This document shows, piece by piece, positions 4,051 to 6,582 of a stretch of 6,582 nt of DNA. Source of the stretch: a bacterium (GTDB taxonomy: Bacteria > Lindowbacteria > 2-12-FULL-62-27); the NCBI GenBank assembly GCA_016202645.1, contig JACQOF010000095.1, positions 1 to 6,582 on the forward strand, written 5' to 3'. The notes under the pieces are model-generated. The model saw only the letters and a list, made by a program, of their open reading frames with translations. It did no database searches and had not been told where the DNA came from. The translations under genes were made by a program, and so were the position numbers. Each line of letters opens with the position of its first letter. Position 1 is the stretch's first letter.

Positions 4051-5577
4051 TTATTGCGAGGTGACAAGCCCGAACCCCCGGCTCGGCCGCACCGCCTGAA
4101 TGTCGTGTCGATCTATTTCAAATATTTCGTCGCCCTGCCTGACTGTGACAGTCCAGTACTCGAGCCGGACGATCTGCACCGACATGGCCCGCGACCACGG
4201 GTCCGTCCAGCCCGGGGCGCCGCCGGCGACGATGTCGACGAAGGAGTCTTTCCTGTTAGCCTCCTGCAAAATCTTGTATAGAAGCGGATCTCCCGGATGC
4301 GCCCAGTCCACAGCAAGGATTTCGTCCAGAAATCCCCATCGAAGCCGGACGAATCGGTTCAGGACACCGTAGTTGTAGAATGCGTACAGGGCCTTCACCG
4401 TGCTTTCGATCCGTCGGCGAAGGCGCCCCTCGTCGCCCTTGGCCAGATAGTGGGCGATCATGGCTGGATCTCCAAGCGGCCGGCTGATTCCGGTCGTGCC
4501 CCGGATCAAAAGTTCCGGCGTGATGTGCAGAATCCGGCCTTGTCGGTTGATCTTTTTGGTCTTCTGCGGAGGCTTGAGATCGACAAGCATCCAACGAGTC
4601 GGGTCGAGATTCAGCCTGTAGAGGGCATCCCGTGTATGCAGTCCCACCAGAAGGTCATATTCAGCAAGGACGGCAGGTATTCCGGATAGTTCGTCTCCGA
4701 GAAAAGTCCGGATGGTGCGGGCTTTGATATCAAGGACGCCGACCGCTCTGGGGGCGGCTCCTTCGGGAATGGCATACAGAACAGCGCGTCTTAACCGGAC
4801 GGCTTCCGCCGCCTGGCGAACATTGTTTTCGGCTTCGGCCTTTTCCCGCTCCCGCATATTCCTTTTTATTTGCTCACTGTGGGCCTCGTAGACAAGCCGT
4901 GGGCCGGCTATCTTGCGGACCCATCGGCGCAGCGTCTCGATATCCGGCCCGGCCCGGCTGATCAATGAAAGCTGTCCTGTGCCGTCCACTGCCACAAGAG
5001 TGTTGTAGACGTTTTTTAGATTTTTGACGTTGACGATGGATTCGTCATTCGTGAGCTTCATCAGGTACTGGTTCATCTCGTCCAGCGTCATTGAGCGGCC
5101 CATGGCGTCCAGAACGGCGGCGGCCATGCGATGGTTCGAGAAATAGCTGACGGTTCTGGCGCGGAACGCCACTTCGACTTCCTTTTCTGACAGAGGAACA
5201 TCGTCCGCCTTCTGTTCGAGCGCGATGGGCGGTTCCGGCGTATAGCGGACAGGTTGCCGGAGATTGGTTACCATCAGAATGAAGTCGAGTTCCCGGGACA
5301 CCAGATTCAATCCAAATCGCCCATCGGCGTCCCTGAAGACCGGATTCCTGCCGTGCCAGGATTTCAGAATGGACTCGGAGAGATTTCCGATCGGGGATGT
5401 GACGCCCGCTCCGCTCAATCTGCTGACGATATCCTGCAGCGTCAGCGGGCCGCCTTTTTCGAGGAGTGCAACCACCATCAAGTGATAGAGAATGACGCCC
5501 TTTACTTTCATTACGTCTTCGACGCGCGGAATAGGGATGCCGAGACCCTCGCAGTAGGAATTGCCTGACTGTTCCAT
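4051..5577 (-). CDS. Unrecognised protein with two possible winged-helix segments
   Basis: From ATG 5577 the protein has 508 residues and ends at TAA 4051-4053. No known family was recognised. Residues 24-92 (LLEKGGPLTLQDIVSRLS, then NPVFRDADGRFGL) follow the pattern of HARE-HTH or related winged helices, which end in an F-x(n)-G-x-[FW] wing. Residues 143-210 (AAAVLDAMGRSMTLDEMNQYL, then a VAVDGTGQLSLI wing) could be a second one. Residues 233-265 are highly charged and helical, a possible coiled coil. Residues 300-508 are a mixed alpha/beta region without known motifs. There is no signal peptide or membrane segment, so it is probably cytosolic. The frame continues upstream to ATGs at 5646, 5670 and 5679. 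I prefer 5577 because the upstream codons include TTA, ATA and AGG and hold a palindrome, and this start leaves a 91-base divergent intergenic region. No start has a good ribosome site. Its orientation opposes all other genes. Confidence 0.65.
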   Translation of the reverse strand: MEQSGNSYCEGLGIPIPRVEDVMKVKGVILYHLMVVALLEKGGPLTLQDIVSRLSGAGVTSPIGNLSESILKSWHGRNPVFRDADGRFGLNLVSRELDFILMVTNLRQPVRYTPEPPIALEQKADDVPLSEKEVEVAFRARTVSYFSNHRMAAAVLDAMGRSMTLDEMNQYLMKLTNDESIVNVKNLKNVYNTLVAVDGTGQLSLISRAGPDIETLRRWVRKIAGPRLVYEAHSEQIKRNMREREKAEAENNVRQAAEAVRLRRAVLYAIPEGAAPRAVGVLDIKARTIRTFLGDELSGIPAVLAEYDLLVGLHTRDALYRLNLDPTRWMLVDLKPPQKTKKINRQGRILHITPELLIRGTTGISRPLGDPAMIAHYLAKGDEGRLRRRIESTVKALYAFYNYGVLNRFVRLRWGFLDEILAVDWAHPGDPLLYKILQEANRKDSFVDIVAGGAPGWTDPWSRAMSVQIVRLEYWTVTVRQGDEIFEIDRHDIQAVRPSRGFGLVTSQ

Positions 5578-5617
5578 GATAGGGATAAAATGCCTTGGAG
5601 GTATGGGCTGTGGCAAT

Positions 5618-5629
5618 CCCAAATTTGGG
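5618..5629. promoter_or_regulatory. Perfect 12-bp palindrome CCCAAATTTGGG between divergent genes
   Basis: The palindrome lies between the minus-strand gene (if it starts at 5577) and the HD hydrolase (5669). That is a suitable place for an operator serving both. No regulator or promoter match was recognised. If the minus-strand gene starts further upstream, the palindrome is inside its coding region. Confidence 0.35.
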
Positions 5630-5668
5630 CCGTTGTGCATGCCCTCGAAATGTAATTGAATACCCGTC

Positions 5669-6211
5669 ATGAACGCCATCGTTCCCCTGCTTCTGAAAGC
5701 CCTCGCCTTCGCCGCCGACAGACACCGCACCCAGCGCCGCAAAGGCGCCGACGCCGCGCCCTACATCAACCACCCCATCGACGTTGCCAACCTCCTCTGC
5801 AACGAGGGCGGCGTCACGGATCCCATCGTGCTTGCCGCGGCGCTGCTGCACGACACCATCGAGGACACCGGCGCGACCCGCGAAGAACTCGAACCCCTAT
5901 TCGGCTCCGACATGGCGCGGATCGTAGCCGAGGTGTCGGACGACAAGAGCCTCCCGAAGGCCGAGCGCAAGCGGCTGCAAATAGAGCATGCGGCGCATGT
6001 CAGCCGGGAGGCCAAACTCGTCAAGCTGGCCGATAAAATTTCGAATCTGCGCGAGACCGCGTCGAATCCGCCGGTCGACTGGTCTCTGGAACGTCGCCGC
6101 GAGTATTTCGACTGGGCAAAGGCCGTGGTGGATCGGTTGCGCGGGACGCACGAGGGGTTGGAAAGGATTTTTGATGAGACCTACAGGAAAGGGACGGACA
6201 AACGGCTATGA
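5669..6211 (+). CDS. Small HD-domain alarmone hydrolase, MESH1-like ((p)ppGpp 3'-pyrophosphohydrolase)
   Basis: This 180-residue protein is a stand-alone HD hydrolase of the MESH1/small alarmone hydrolase group, which removes the 3' pyrophosphate from ppGpp and pppGpp to end the stringent response. The Mn-binding residues fall at H35 (INHP), H61 and D62 (LLHDTIED) and D122 (LADKISNLR). These are the same positions reported for human MESH1. Catalytic E65 and D66 are also present. The [18 protein letters not shown] segment (91-108) is characteristic. There is no synthetase domain, TGS or ACT, so it is hydrolase only. ATG 5669 matches the family N-terminus; it lies in a TCATGA palindrome and has no clear ribosome site. 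Its stop overlaps the rhomboid start in ATGA. MESH1 enzymes can also act on NADPH; which substrate is used here is unknown. Confidence 0.88.
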   Translation: MNAIVPLLLKALAFAADRHRTQRRKGADAAPYINHPIDVANLLCNEGGVTDPIVLAAALLHDTIEDTGATREELEPLFGSDMARIVAEVSDDKSLPKAERKRLQIEHAAHVSREAKLVKLADKISNLRETASNPPVDWSLERRREYFDWAKAVVDRLRGTHEGLERIFDETYRKGTDKRL

Positions 6212-6582
6212 TCCCCCTCCATGACGACAACCCGACCGACTCGTTCTCGTACCTCACCGTCGGCCTGATCGTTGCCAACGTCCTCGTGTTTTTCTACGAG
6301 TTGACGCTTCCGGCGCCGGAACTCGCCGGCGCGTTCTTCATGCAGTACGCGGCCATACCGGCGCTGATCGTTGAACCGCCGGCTCTGACGGTCTACGGCA
6401 GCCTCTTCACGTCCATGTTCCTCCACGGCGGCTGGATGCACCTGATCGGAAATATGCTGTATCTGTGGATATTCGGAAACAACATCGAGGACGCGACAGG
6501 CCGGATCAAATTCATTCTCTTTTATCTGCTGTGCGGTCTGGCCGCGAGCGGGGCGCATATCCTGTCGGCGCCGATGTCGCGT
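6208..6582 (+). CDS. Rhomboid-family intramembrane serine protease (3' end outside window)
   Basis: The first 125 residues are present and the gene continues past the right edge. A short cytosolic N-terminus is followed by a transmembrane helix at about 16-31, a loop region, and the family motif [10 protein letters not shown] at 73-82 (H73, H78, N82) at the start of the next helix. Another helix runs at about 101-118. The catalytic GASG serine and the later His would lie beyond the window, so activity cannot be judged. Rhomboids cleave substrates within membranes. The ATG overlaps the stop of the alarmone hydrolase by ATGA, which suggests translational coupling and co-transcription. The start is supported by the hydrophilic [12 protein letters not shown] leader common in bacterial rhomboids. 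Confidence 0.88.
   Translation, partial: MIPLHDDNPTDSFSYLTVGLIVANVLVFFYELTLPAPELAGAFFMQYAAIPALIVEPPALTVYGSLFTSMFLHGGWMHLIGNMLYLWIFGNNIEDATGRIKFILFYLLCGLAASGAHILSAPMSR

Noticed and set aside
3860-4099. Plus-strand open frame of 79 codons in the AT-rich gap
   Set aside because: It starts inside the tRNA fragment, runs into the 3' end of the minus-strand gene, and has a Ser/Phe/Cys-rich composition with no ribosome site or recognisable domain.
5045-5851. Long minus-strand open frame of 268 codons
   Set aside because: It overlaps both the minus-strand unknown gene and the HD hydrolase in another frame, and its Arg/Gly/His-rich composition is typical of a shadow of GC-rich coding DNA.

Overview
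The window looks like a piece of a bacterial chromosome with high GC content, probably from an uncultured lineage. Evidence for a bacterium is a Sec-type signal peptide, a bacterial-type tRNA-Lys fragment, a small HD alarmone hydrolase and an AGGAG ribosome site. A pyruvoyl-type arginine decarboxylase is best known from archaea and chlamydiae and also occurs in scattered bacterial phyla. I cannot name the phylum from sequence alone.

Layout. Positions 1-270 hold a GC-rich dispersed repeat and the C-terminal remnant of what looks like a clan AA aspartic protease. From 305 to 3710 four plus-strand genes follow each other: an exported protein of unknown function (305-1561), a small ParB/SerK-like protein (1661-2062), pyruvoyl-dependent arginine decarboxylase pdaD (2153-2716) and the agmatinase-family enzyme speB (2859-3710). 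Together pdaD and speB would convert arginine to agmatine and then to putrescine plus urea. Positions 3711-4050 have no convincing gene. They contain a large stem-loop, a tRNA-Lys(UUU) that stops before its T-arm, and an AT-rich stretch with direct repeats. A minus-strand gene of unknown function (4051-5577) comes next. Divergent from it are a MESH1-like ppGpp hydrolase (5669-6211) and a rhomboid protease (from 6208), the latter cut by the window edge.

The most unusual feature is the repeats. Each of the three gaps in the 305-3710 gene row, and the stretch after speB, is filled almost from stop codon to next start codon by a long stem-loop. The arms are tandem 7- or 8-bp repeats, and the repeat unit differs between gaps: GGGAGAAA/TTTCTCCC twice, GCNNNNN heptamers once, GAGTATCG octamers once. 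The first gene contains three such repeat tracts inside its reading frame: a CCCTTTCT octamer array that encodes most of its signal peptide core, a GC-rich inverted repeat that encodes a linker, and a heptamer array that encodes a second linker. This combination of one stem-loop design, several unrelated sequences, precise packing between genes and in-frame tolerance is the best candidate here for something not well described.
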